DNA from: Thiomicrorhabdus sp.
Lineage (GTDB): Bacteria > Pseudomonadota > Gammaproteobacteria > Thiomicrospirales > Thiomicrospiraceae
Reading direction: 5' to 3'
Length of the DNA: 39,621 bases
Assembly: GCA_021648625.1 (NCBI GenBank)
Contig: JAKISK010000007.1
Location: forward strand, 1 to 39,621
Positions within the stretch are counted from its first letter, which is position 1. The number at the start of each line of letters is the position of its first letter. A program made the translations under genes and the position numbers. Below are positions 7,588 to 15,566 of the stretch, piece by piece. Below the pieces are notes generated by a model. It was given only the letters and a program-made list of their open reading frames with translations, was not told the origin of the DNA and did no database searches.

Positions 7588-8652
7588 TCAAATTTTATTT
7601 AAAGCCGATTTAAACCGCCAAAAACGATTAAGGTGCGCGGGCTTTATATGATACCGAAACGCTCCGCCAAGTTCTAATAGTAATGAGTCAACTTCACCTT
7701 GTTTTAAGGCTTTGATTAATGGCTCAAACCACGCTATTTCAAGTTGTTTTAACGCATTGAGCCAATCACTTTGTTGCATAGCATCAAGTGATTGAATCAG
7801 GGGGTCCAACTGAATCATGTGATGTGAAATTTCACCCCCCCCCTCTTCCTGCTGTAGGTTCTGCGTGTTTTGCCACGCTTGATAACTTTCTGGTGGGGAA
7901 GCGAGAGCTGATTTTGCCAGCGTTGCTAATCCTTTTAAATAGAGATTATCCGACCACACCATTGCGTTAGGTCGTTCGATAATGGCTGACTCACTAAGTT
8001 GCCCTTCGCCCCACAACCAAATGCTGTTAATTTCAGGCATACCAGCCTCTCGTCGTGCTTCATTCACGGGATGGCTAAAAAAAAGCATTTGTGCTTCATT
8101 CATTAATTTTCGCCAGTGAGACGCCGCATTGCCTGTGGGATAACATTCGTCTACGCGTTGATAAGCGACCGAATCCAACGTGTGTGTTTGAAGATCGACA
8201 GGAAAGGCCATTCTTAAATACCAGTGTTGCGCTGAGACAAACTCTAGTGCGACTTTGTCTTGTTCAAAATGCTGGTTAAAGGCTTGTAATAACGCGTTCG
8301 ATTCCGCATCTGTTATGGCTAAATCGTGACCAGGAATTAACACCAGTGAATCTCGATCGGCAATCATTTGAACAGGGTCAACTCGTAACCAATAAGCTTT
8401 AGAATCGTAATCATCCCGCTCGACCGCCGCCATTATCGACGCAAACGATCGATTATCGCTTGAAACGACGGGCTGATGAAACAGGTAATTAGACAACGCA
8501 TAAGGAGACTGGGGCTGGACGGAAAATCGATCAGATTTAGCCAATAAGGATTGTAACGCTGGCAATTTTAACGTGCCTAATGCCTTGTTAGCCTCTTTCA
8601 CTCTCAACGAGTTAAATAAATCGGGAATGGACAAGGTCACGGCAACAGACAT
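7588..8652 (-). CDS. RpfE-like / phosphoglycerate-mutase-annotated protein
   Basis: A 354-residue cytoplasmic protein resembling those annotated as RpfE-type regulatory protein or cofactor-independent phosphoglycerate mutase-like. Supporting stretches are QHWYLRM, the segment around NEAQMLFFSHPVNEARR, and INSIWLWGEGQL. I do not see the metal-site pattern of a working phosphoglycerate mutase, so enzymatic activity is not claimed. Start: a longer frame opens with TTG at 8685, but that lies inside the terminator of hom; ATG at 8652 has GGAGA 9 bases upstream. A 9-base G-run encodes the Gly triplet near residue 270. The hom-this-thrC order suggests a link to threonine metabolism, by position only. 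Confidence 0.6.
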   Translation of the reverse strand: MSVAVTLSIPDLFNSLRVKEANKALGTLKLPALQSLLAKSDRFSVQPQSPYALSNYLFHQPVVSSDNRSFASIMAAVERDDYDSKAYWLRVDPVQMIADRDSLVLIPGHDLAITDAESNALLQAFNQHFEQDKVALEFVSAQHWYLRMAFPVDLQTHTLDSVAYQRVDECYPTGNAASHWRKLMNEAQMLFFSHPVNEARREAGMPEINSIWLWGEGQLSESAIIERPNAMVWSDNLYLKGLATLAKSALASPPESYQAWQNTQNLQQEEGGGEISHHMIQLDPLIQSLDAMQQSDWLNALKQLEIAWFEPLIKALKQGEVDSLLLELGGAFRYHIKPAHLNRFWRFKSALNKI

Positions 8653-8669
8653 GCTAAATTTCTCCAAAT

Positions 8670-8694
8670 AAAAAAAGCCGAGCAAGCCCGACTT
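8670..8694 (-). terminator. Terminator after hom
   Basis: On the minus strand AAGUCGGGC pairs with GCUCGGCUU (9 bp, two G-U pairs), followed by a U-run. It lies between the hom stop and the ribosome-binding site of the next gene, so it should cut or reduce read-through from hom. Confidence 0.75.
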
Positions 8695-8727
8695 TTAAAA
8701 CTGTTTTTTACAGCCGTTAAACTAAAA

Positions 8728-10041
8728 TTAAGCACCAAGAGATTCAATGCGAATACGCATGATATCGCCTTCAATGTCTTCCAGTTGAGATAGGGATGCA
8801 ATGGCGGCATTGAGCAGGGACTCTTTTACTGTATTGGTAATCATCACTAAGGTAGCCGCGCCTTCATTTTGTGCACAAGGCTCTTGATGTAGATGTTCAA
8901 TGCTAATATTTGAACCGGCCAAAACAGAGGTTATTTTAGCTAACACGCCCGCATGATCTTGTGCAAAACAGCGCAAATAATAGCTGGTTTCAATGCTGTC
9001 AATGGAGACCACGGGAGCGGATTGCAACTGATCCAAAGCAAAACCTAACGGCGGAACACGGTCTTCAATGGGCTGATTTTTCCAACGAATCACATCAATA
9101 ATATCAGCCACAACGGAGCTGGCGGTTGGTCCCGCTCCTGCACCTGGCCCGTAATACATAGTAGGTCCAACGTGATCGCCAAAAGCCATCACGGCATTCA
9201 TGACACCACTGACGTTGGCAATTAAAACCGATTTTGGCACCATGGTTGGATGCACTCGTAATGAGTACCCCCCCTCAACACGGCTTGCCATGCCGAGATG
9301 TTTAATTTCGTAGCCTAACTGCTCGGCAAAACGAATGTCGTCGGCAGTAATTTGGCTAATACCTTCGGTGTACACTTTATTAAATTGCAGTTCAATGCCA
9401 AAAGCAATGGAAGCTAAAATAGTGAGTTTGTGTGCGGCGTCAATCCCTTCGACATCAAAGGTGGGATCGGCTTCGGCATAGCCCAGTTCTTGCGCAACAC
9501 TTAATACAGCGGCAAAATCGGCTCCAGGTTTTTTCATCTCGGTTAAAATGTAATTACCTGTACCGTTAATGATGCCCGCAATCCATTCAATTTTATTGGC
9601 TGATAACCCTTCACGAACCGCTTTAATAACGGGGATTCCACCGGCAACGGCAGCTTCGTAATTAACGATAACGTTGTTTTGTTTGGCCAATGCAAACAGT
9701 GTATTGCCGTGTTCGGCAATAAGGGCTTTGTTGGCGGTAACAATGTGCTTACCATTTTTAATGGCGATTTCAAGCAACCCTTTGGCCAGCTCTATGCCCC
9801 CCATCAGTTCAACCACAATTTCCACATCTGGATGATTCACCACTTCGGCAGTATTGTCTGTTAGCGCAATACCTTGGGTTGCCACTGAACGAGTACGGTT
9901 TAAATCTCGCACGGCAATAATAACCACTTCAATACGCTGACCTAAACGTCTTTCAATTTCAGACAATGTGTTTTGAAGAATTTTGAGCGTACCGCCCCCG
10001 ACAGTGCCTAATCCTAATAAACCAATTTTTACCGTATTCAT
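8728..10041 (-). CDS. hom: Homoserine dehydrogenase with ACT domain
   Basis: NAD(P)H-dependent reduction of aspartate semialdehyde to homoserine, the branch point to threonine and methionine. 437 residues, the usual length of the stand-alone type. Nucleotide-binding loop GLLGLGTVGGGT at residues 8-19; the catalytic domain has AGIINGTGNYIL, ADPTFDVEGIDAAHKL (with the conserved Asp and Lys) and a GPGAGAGPTASSVVAD loop. The C-terminal ACT domain from about residue 350 begins LRCFAQDHAGVLAKI and is the expected site of threonine feedback. ATG at 10041, 17 bases after the aminotransferase stop, so the two are probably cotranscribed. Confidence 0.97.
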   Translation of the reverse strand: MNTVKIGLLGLGTVGGGTLKILQNTLSEIERRLGQRIEVVIIAVRDLNRTRSVATQGIALTDNTAEVVNHPDVEIVVELMGGIELAKGLLEIAIKNGKHIVTANKALIAEHGNTLFALAKQNNVIVNYEAAVAGGIPVIKAVREGLSANKIEWIAGIINGTGNYILTEMKKPGADFAAVLSVAQELGYAEADPTFDVEGIDAAHKLTILASIAFGIELQFNKVYTEGISQITADDIRFAEQLGYEIKHLGMASRVEGGYSLRVHPTMVPKSVLIANVSGVMNAVMAFGDHVGPTMYYGPGAGAGPTASSVVADIIDVIRWKNQPIEDRVPPLGFALDQLQSAPVVSIDSIETSYYLRCFAQDHAGVLAKITSVLAGSNISIEHLHQEPCAQNEGAATLVMITNTVKESLLNAAIASLSQLEDIEGDIMRIRIESLGA

Positions 10042-10058
10042 TTGAGTTGTTTTCCATT

Positions 10059-11255
10059 TTAATTTTGTTGAATGAAACCGTCTTTTCGAAACATATCACG
10101 AATGCCTCGAATGGCTTGGCGTGTGCGGTGTTCGTTTTCAATGAGGCCAAAACGTACATGATCGTCACCGTAATCACCGAATCCGATACCGGGCGAAACG
10201 GCCACTTTGGCATCCGACAAAAGTTTTTTAGAAAACTCAATGGAACCCATGCCAAGATACGCCTTAGGAATTGGCGCCCATACAAACATCGTTGCTTTAG
10301 GCGGCGTGACTTCCCACCCAATTGAGTTCAGACCACTGCAAAGCACATCTCGGCGTACTTTGTACATATCACAAATTTCTTGCACACATTCTTGTGGACC
10401 TTCAAGTGCGGCAATGGCCGCCACTTGAATTGGCGTAAATGTACCGTAATCTAGATACGATTTCATACGCTTTAAAGCATTTACTAACGTGGGATTACCC
10501 ACCATAAAGCCGACTCGCCAACCAGGCATGTTGTAACTTTTAGAGAGGGTATAAAATTCAACCGCAATGTCTTTTGCCCCTTCCACTTCTAAAATAGAAG
10601 GCGCTCGATAGCCATCAAACACAATGTCCGCATAGGCTAAATCATGAATGACCCAAATCTTATGCTCTTTGGCCACAGCAATGACTTTTTCAAAAAACTC
10701 CAACTCCACGGTTTGCGTCGTTGGATTGCCAGGAAAATTTAACACCAGCATTTTAGGCTTTGGCCATGTCTCTTTAATGGCTTTTTCCAGCTCTTCAAAG
10801 AAATCAACATCGGGCGTCATTTTAACGTGACGAATGTCTGCCCCTGCAATCACAAATCCATAAGGATGAATCGGATACGCAGGGTTTGGTACTAAAATGG
10901 TATCGCCTTTATCAACCGTTGCCATGGCTAGATGCGCCAATCCCTCTTTAGAACCGATGGTTACAACCGCTTCTGTTTCAGAATCTAAATCCACATCAAA
11001 CTTAGTTTTGTACCAGTTACAAATGGCTTTACGTAATCGAGGAATGCCTTGCGAAACGGAATAACGGTGCGTGCCTTCACGCTGCACCACTTCGATAAGT
11101 TTATCAACGATGTGTTTAGGGGTATCTTGGTCTGGGTTGCCCATGCCAAAATCAATAATGTCTTCACCGCGACGACGTGCGTCTGCCTTGAGCTCACCCA
11201 CAATATTAAATACATAGGGTGGAAGTCTGTTTATTCTTTGAAAATCGTCTGCCAC
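10059..11255 (-). CDS. alaC: Aminotransferase, AlaC-like (class I/II)
   Basis: PLP-dependent aminotransferase of 398 residues, closest in character to AlaC (glutamate-pyruvate transaminase). N-terminus [17 protein letters not shown] and [13 protein letters not shown] are hallmarks. The PLP lysine is Lys239 in [25 protein letters not shown] (173-181) and HDLAYADI (204-211) are active-site segments. A copy just upstream of hom is common in proteobacteria, hence the confidence in the subgroup, although substrate specificity cannot be read from sequence. Start is GTG at 11255 with AAGG 10 bases upstream. A promoter and a leader hairpin precede it; it is the first gene of the hom unit. Confidence 0.88.
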   Translation of the reverse strand: MADDFQRINRLPPYVFNIVGELKADARRRGEDIIDFGMGNPDQDTPKHIVDKLIEVVQREGTHRYSVSQGIPRLRKAICNWYKTKFDVDLDSETEAVVTIGSKEGLAHLAMATVDKGDTILVPNPAYPIHPYGFVIAGADIRHVKMTPDVDFFEELEKAIKETWPKPKMLVLNFPGNPTTQTVELEFFEKVIAVAKEHKIWVIHDLAYADIVFDGYRAPSILEVEGAKDIAVEFYTLSKSYNMPGWRVGFMVGNPTLVNALKRMKSYLDYGTFTPIQVAAIAALEGPQECVQEICDMYKVRRDVLCSGLNSIGWEVTPPKATMFVWAPIPKAYLGMGSIEFSKKLLSDAKVAVSPGIGFGDYGDDHVRFGLIENEHRTRQAIRGIRDMFRKDGFIQQN

Positions 11256-11362
11256 GATAAAGTTGCCTTCAATAAAAACAAGAGGCTAAAACGCGCTAAA
11301 TATCTGCGTTTTAACACCCCATTTACTCCCTTGATAACAAGAGAATTGCCATAAATTCAATA

Positions 11363-11390
11363 ATGATACAGCAGATATTTTTTTCGTCAA
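11363..11390 (-). promoter_or_regulatory. Promoter of alaC-hom
   Basis: On the minus strand TTGACG (11385-11390), 16-bp spacer, TATCAT (11363-11368). The leader then contains AAAACGC / GCGTTTT (11288-11294 and 11306-11312), a 7-bp stem. Confidence 0.6.
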
Positions 11391-11419
11391 TTGAAAATCT
11401 CTCTTAAATAGGCTTTAAT
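11391..11419 (+). promoter_or_regulatory. Promoter of the Mth938-like gene
   Basis: TTGAAA (11391-11396), 17-bp spacer, TTTAAT (11414-11419). Its -35 box directly abuts the -35 box of the divergent alaC promoter. Confidence 0.6.
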
Positions 11420-11469
11420 GGCGCACGAAAGACGTTCTTCAAAAGCGTCTAAAAGAAGGAGAACATTCA

Positions 11470-11853
11470 GTGAAATTTACCGAACACCGAGACTCAAATG
11501 TTTTTGCCGTTAAACATTATGAAGCCAATCTAGTTAAAGTGAACCAACTCACGTTTAACAAAAGCTTTTTTATTACGCAATTTAGCACCGAAAGTCATTG
11601 GCCCTGTGAGAGTATCCAACACCTAACCTTTGAGCAAATGGATCAGTTGCTCAACAGCAATGCCGAAGTGATTATTTTAGGCACAGGTGAAAAACAGGTA
11701 TTTCCTGATCCCAAGTTTTTTGCACACTGCGCCTCAAAAGGCGTAGGCTTAGAGGTGATGGCAAACGATGCCGCTTGCCGAACCTATAACGTCCTGACCT
11801 CTGAAGATCGTGAGGTGTTGTTGGCGTTAATATTAGAACCCAACCAACGATAA
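11470..11853 (+). CDS. Mth938-like domain protein (DUF498/DUF598)
   Basis: A 127-residue single-domain protein of the Mth938/AAMDC fold, also seen in mitochondrial NDUFAF3. Typical stretches are VIILGTGEKQVFPDP and VGLEVMANDAACRTYNVL, with the closing DREVLLALI. The bacterial function is not established; relatives often sit near protein-export or respiratory genes. Start GTG at 11470 is supported by AAGGAG about 8 bases upstream. It is divergent from alaC and convergent with nlpD, occupying the place where rpoS commonly follows nlpD in gammaproteobacteria. Confidence 0.85.
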   Translation: MKFTEHRDSNVFAVKHYEANLVKVNQLTFNKSFFITQFSTESHWPCESIQHLTFEQMDQLLNSNAEVIILGTGEKQVFPDPKFFAHCASKGVGLEVMANDAACRTYNVLTSEDREVLLALILEPNQR

Positions 11854-11872
11854 TTCGACGTGCTCGCCCTCT

Positions 11873-12754
11873 CTAAGGTTTAGGAGCGTCCAACACTTTC
11901 TTAATATCCACTTTTCGACCTTGAAAACGTGCCTCTAAGTAAAGCGTTGGTTTTTGAGCATTGCCCGTTGCGCCTAAATCGGCAATGTGTTGCCCAACCT
12001 GAACTCGATCTCCCTCCTTCACTAACAAAGCGCTGTTATGCGCGTAAACAGACATGTAGTTATCATCATGTTTAATCACCAACATACGTCCAAAATTGAT
12101 AAGTCCATCCCCTGAGTAGACCACTTGCCCTGATGCAACTGCATGAACTTCATTACCCGCAACGCCATAAATTTCAATAACCGCCAACCCAGCCTCATCT
12201 CGAATAAAACGATACGGCAAACTTTTATGAACGGGCCAGACCCAAGCCTGGTGCGCCACGTCTTTTTTATGCGATTTTACAGAAGGAGCTATGTTAGCCG
12301 TTGGCTGAATCACACGACGTGAACTTTTTGTTACGGCTTTCACAACGGGTTCAGAGAGTATTTCAGCCACTTGATAAGGTTTAGAGTCGTCTTGTGGAAA
12401 GGTTAACCGCTGATTTTTATAAATGGTATAGGGGGGTAGAATTTGATTGTATTCCGCCAACTGCCTCATTGAAACCTGACACTGGCGAGCAATTTCACTT
12501 AATGAATCACCACTTTTAACCCGATAAGCACGCCCACAAACACTCTCGGAAGGAGAAACCTCTAATGATTCTATACGATAAGAGACAGGCTTTTCAATCG
12601 CTGAAGAGGTTGCGTTGTTTACATTTTCTTTCAATGGCGTGCGTAAGGGATATTTTGTGGGGGAACTGCACGCCACCACCAACACAACGAAAAGCATGCC
12701 CGCCACCCCTTTTAAGAGAGGTAACGTGATAAGGGGGGGGGATTTTTTTGTCAT
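11873..12754 (-). CDS. nlpD: NlpD-like lipoprotein (LysM plus degenerate LytM)
   Basis: Outer-membrane lipoprotein expected to activate a septal amidase (AmiC in E. coli) during cell separation. 293 residues: signal peptide with lipobox VVAC (Cys29), one LysM domain (about 77-120, YRVKSGDSLSEIA) and a C-terminal M23/LytM domain (about 190-290). The metal ligands are lost: the HxxxD region reads VIEIYG and the terminal HxH reads YLE, while YAH is kept. This fits NlpD/EnvC-type activators rather than an active endopeptidase. Codons 5-8 contain nine consecutive C, so slippage would abolish the protein. Last gene of surE-pcm-yqaA-nlpD; no rpoS follows. Confidence 0.88.
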   Translation of the reverse strand: MTKKSPPLITLPLLKGVAGMLFVVLVVACSSPTKYPLRTPLKENVNNATSSAIEKPVSYRIESLEVSPSESVCGRAYRVKSGDSLSEIARQCQVSMRQLAEYNQILPPYTIYKNQRLTFPQDDSKPYQVAEILSEPVVKAVTKSSRRVIQPTANIAPSVKSHKKDVAHQAWVWPVHKSLPYRFIRDEAGLAVIEIYGVAGNEVHAVASGQVVYSGDGLINFGRMLVIKHDDNYMSVYAHNSALLVKEGDRVQVGQHIADLGATGNAQKPTLYLEARFQGRKVDIKKVLDAPKP

Positions 12755-12770
12755 GTTTTAACAACCACGC

Positions 12771-13352
12771 TTAAGAATAGACTTTATAACCAATATAAGC
12801 GGCAACCAGCAATACAAACGCCCAACCAAGCCAGTCAACCCACTTTCGAATGCCCTCTTCCATCTTAGCACCGCCCCATTTCATAATGCCTGCCACTAAG
12901 AAAAATCGAGCGCCGCGCCCAATGATGGATGCGAGAATAAAAGGCAACAGAGCCATACTGCTCGCCCCTGCCGTAATGGTAAAGAGCTTATAAGGAACAG
13001 GGCTAAACCCTGCCATTAAAATAATCCATACACCATATTCTGCAAAAAACTGCTCTCCTCGCTGAATTTTTTCGGCATAGCCCATGCTTTCAATCATTGG
13101 CATTAAAACATCCATTGCCCAGTAGCCAATGGCGTAGCCTAACACCCCCCCTAACACTGAAAAAAGAGTGGTTAACCATGCAAAATAGAACGCTTTTTGA
13201 GGGGTTGCCAAGCTCATGGGCATCAGCATAACATCGGGCGGAATTGGAAAAAAGGAGGATTCTGCAAAACTCATTGCACTGAGGTACTTTGGGGCATGCC
13301 GGTGCTTTGACCACACCAATGTTTTTTCATAAAGCGTACTAAATAATTTCAA
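12771..13352 (-). CDS. yqaA: YqaA family (DedA-like) membrane protein
   Basis: Integral membrane protein of 193 residues in the SNARE-associated/DedA (VTT) superfamily, YqaA type. Visible features: the re-entrant motif FAESSFFPIPPDVMLMP near residues 29-45, hydrophobic segments around 56-80, 108-122 and 136-155, the GFSPVPYKLFTI loop, an arginine at IIGRGARFF, and a C-terminal TM helix. Relatives are linked to lipid scrambling or transport; the substrate here is unknown. The start is TTG at 13352, overlapping the pcm stop by three bases within TTGA, so the two are translationally coupled. Confidence 0.87.
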   Translation of the reverse strand: MKLFSTLYEKTLVWSKHRHAPKYLSAMSFAESSFFPIPPDVMLMPMSLATPQKAFYFAWLTTLFSVLGGVLGYAIGYWAMDVLMPMIESMGYAEKIQRGEQFFAEYGVWIILMAGFSPVPYKLFTITAGASSMALLPFILASIIGRGARFFLVAGIMKWGGAKMEEGIRKWVDWLGWAFVLLVAAYIGYKVYS

Positions 13353-14131
13353 TTTTCAACTCCTTGTTTCATCGGGACAAACAGAACGTTACCCAAACGC
13401 TCTTTTACAATACCTGATTCTGTTTTTATAAAGCCATAAAGACCTTGTTTATATTCACCTATCGGCATAACCAACCGCCCACCTACTTTTAATTGTTGCA
13501 ATAACTCAGCGGGGACTTCTGCGGGCGAAGCGGCCGAAATAATACCATCAAAGACAGGGGGCGTCGCGGTAATTTTTGTTTGAAAAAACAGATTTTTTGA
13601 CGGTGACGAAGGGGATTCACTCAAAGGATGTGGCCAGCCCCAGTGCCCGTCACTGATTTCAAATTTAATATTATGCAAGCACAAACGTGTAAGTAACGAT
13701 TGCGCCCTATGTGACAGTGGAGCAATACGTTCAACCGTAAAGACCTGTTTGGCAAGTAGCGCTAAAATAGCCGTTTGATAACCCGATCCCGTGCCAATTT
13801 CAAGCACCGTTTGCACTGGTTTTTGCGCATGGTTAGCAAATAACCACTCCGTCATCTTAGCCACAACCCAAGGTTGGGATATAGTTTGCCCAAACCCAAT
13901 AGGCAACGCAGTCTCTTCATACGCACGGCTGGACATCGCTTCATCCAAAAAAAGGTGCCTTGGTACAACCAGCATCGTTTTAAGCACATTCACATCCACA
14001 ATCCCTAACTGCTGCAATCGTTGAATTAAACGGTTACGTGTTCGCTGTGAGGTCATTCCAACGCCTTGACTCTGCTCAAACGCTTTATTTGGAAAAACAA
14101 TTCTGCTTGGCAGTTTAAAAGAAGTCGTCAT
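13349..14131 (-). CDS. pcm: Protein-L-isoaspartate O-methyltransferase
   Basis: Repairs isoaspartyl residues in damaged proteins using S-adenosylmethionine. 260 residues, longer than the usual 210-225: there is an N-terminal extension of about 25 residues before the common GMTSQRTRNRLI start and an extra Ser/Pro-rich segment (roughly residues 170-190) between the SAM fold and FDGIISAA. SAM motif I is EIGTGSGYQ (111-119); VPRHLFLDE and GQTISQPWVVAKM are family signatures. ATG at 14131 lies 3 bases after the surE stop. An internal Met26 is an alternative start, but coupling to surE favours the longer form. Confidence 0.93.
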   Translation of the reverse strand: MTTSFKLPSRIVFPNKAFEQSQGVGMTSQRTRNRLIQRLQQLGIVDVNVLKTMLVVPRHLFLDEAMSSRAYEETALPIGFGQTISQPWVVAKMTEWLFANHAQKPVQTVLEIGTGSGYQTAILALLAKQVFTVERIAPLSHRAQSLLTRLCLHNIKFEISDGHWGWPHPLSESPSSPSKNLFFQTKITATPPVFDGIISAASPAEVPAELLQQLKVGGRLVMPIGEYKQGLYGFIKTESGIVKERLGNVLFVPMKQGVEN

Positions 14132-14134
14132 GTA

Positions 14135-14905
14135 TTAATGGCTCTCCGCCCATTCTGTCAACTCATCCATCATTTCGTAATGCGTTAAATCAATTTTAAG
14201 AGGAGTTACCGACGCATACCCTTGCTCAATCGCAAAAAAATCCGTGCCCTCCCCCGCATCCGCCGCACTGCCAGCAGGGCCAATCCAATAAATAGGCAAC
14301 CCTCTAGGATCGTTCTGCTTTACAACAGCTTCGGACATATGACGTCGACCTAAACGTGTGACTTTAATGCCTTTTAATGCATTTAAGGGAACATCAGGGA
14401 CATTTATATTAATAATGGTATCACTCAACAGCGCCATATTAGGCAGGTCTTTCAGCAGTTTAATCAAAACATAGGCTGCAGTATCAAAATACTGATCACC
14501 ACACAAAGAGATGGCAATAGAGGGCTTACCCAAAAAGCGCCCTTCCGTCGCCGCTGCAACGGTACCCGAATAAAGCACATCATCTCCCATGTTTGCACCG
14601 GCATTAATACCCGACAAAACAATGTCTGGCTGCTCGTCCAACCCCCCGTTCACACCTAAATGCACACAATCGGTTGGCGTACCGTTTACACTGTATACTT
14701 TGCAGTTAGCATGGTCGGTTAAGCTTGCATGTTCATTTAATCTTAGTGGCTCTAACAGGGTTAACGAATTACTGGCAGCACTTCGATTGCGCTCTGGCGC
14801 CATAATCACTAACTTCCGAAAGCTCACCTCTTTTTGAAGCGCTTTAAATAACGTTTGAATACCAGGGGCAAAATACCCATCATCGTTAGAAAGAAGAATT
14901 TTCAT
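14135..14905 (-). CDS. surE: 5'/3'-nucleotidase SurE
   Basis: Divalent-metal-dependent nucleoside monophosphate phosphatase, also called survival protein SurE. 256 residues. Metal-site residues are visible in MKILLSNDDGYFAPGI (Asp8, Asp9), APERNRSAASNS (the Ser loop) and LSGINAGANMGDD (the Asn). A GTG at 14920 would extend it by five residues (MVFYT), but the family starts at MKILLSNDDG, so ATG at 14905 is preferred; the ribosome site is weak for both. First gene of the surE-pcm-yqaA-nlpD unit, divergent from the Smr gene. Confidence 0.96.
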   Translation of the reverse strand: MKILLSNDDGYFAPGIQTLFKALQKEVSFRKLVIMAPERNRSAASNSLTLLEPLRLNEHASLTDHANCKVYSVNGTPTDCVHLGVNGGLDEQPDIVLSGINAGANMGDDVLYSGTVAAATEGRFLGKPSIAISLCGDQYFDTAAYVLIKLLKDLPNMALLSDTIININVPDVPLNALKGIKVTRLGRRHMSEAVVKQNDPRGLPIYWIGPAGSAADAGEGTDFFAIEQGYASVTPLKIDLTHYEMMDELTEWAESH

Positions 14906-14960
14906 CGTGTAAAATACCACTGCCGTATTAAAAAAATAAACAAACTATATAGTGTCCATT

Positions 14961-15518
14961 ATGAGAGAAGAAGATAAATCCTTATTTCTTGCCGAAATGA
15001 ATGACGTAGCTCCGCTAAAAACAGCAGAGAGAACATTGCAATACCAGCAAGAAGCGATTAAAAAACAAGCAAAAGCGACGGTAAGGGACGTTAAAAAAAG
15101 ACAGCGAAAGCAAATATTTTCTCCCCCCCCCCTAGAGTCCCAATCAGACTCATGCTCACCCCCTCTAGTAACCTCTCATGAAACCATTATTTTTCATCAA
15201 AAAGGGATTCGCTTACAGGATTTGGCTAAATTAAAAAAAGGCGCGTTTAACAATCAAGCGCAACTTGATTTACATGGCTACACGCGTGACGAAGCTAACA
15301 GCGCACTTACTCACTTTATCAACGCTGCCCTTCAAGAAGAGTTGAGATACATTCGAATTGTACACGGTAAAGGGTATAACTCCGAAGAGGCATTTCCCGT
15401 GCTTAAAAACCTAGTCAATCAATCACTAAGAAGACTCAATAGTGTCCTTGCTTTTTGCAGCACACCAGAGAAAGATGGGGGAGCGGGAGCGGTAAATCTA
15501 TTTTTAAAAAAGCGGTAA
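14961..15518 (+). CDS. Smr domain protein (SmrA/YdaL-like)
   Basis: Small MutS-related protein. From ATG 14961 it has 185 residues: N-terminus MREEDKSLFLAEMNDVAPLK as in proteobacterial Smr proteins, a basic, variable linker, then the Smr domain with LDLHGYTRDEA and the glycine-rich VHGKGYNS. Smr domains are nucleases or nucleic-acid binders; E. coli homologues of MutS2-Smr type are linked to DNA or mRNA cleavage. A GTG at 14952 adds MSI and cannot be excluded; neither start has a clear ribosome site. The linker's Pro-Pro-Pro is encoded by ten C (15123-15132), a slippage risk. Divergent from surE. Confidence 0.88.
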   Translation: MREEDKSLFLAEMNDVAPLKTAERTLQYQQEAIKKQAKATVRDVKKRQRKQIFSPPPLESQSDSCSPPLVTSHETIIFHQKGIRLQDLAKLKKGAFNNQAQLDLHGYTRDEANSALTHFINAALQEELRYIRIVHGKGYNSEEAFPVLKNLVNQSLRRLNSVLAFCSTPEKDGGAGAVNLFLKKR

Positions 15519-15524
15519 TATACT

Positions 15525-15547
15525 GAGGTCTTTGCACGAAAGGTCTC
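15525..15547 (+). repeat. GAGGTCTTTGCACGA repeat, copy 3, with 9-bp hairpin
   Basis: GAGGTCTTTGCACGAAAGGTCTC. In RNA the ends pair over 9 bp (two G-U pairs) around the loop GCACG. It begins 6 bases after the Smr stop. Taking TGAGG...CCTCA-like ends (15524-15548), TAC occurs directly on each side. It may act as a terminator-like stem, although no T-run follows. Confidence 0.45.
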
Positions 15548-15566
15548 ATACTCTTAAAAACGACAA

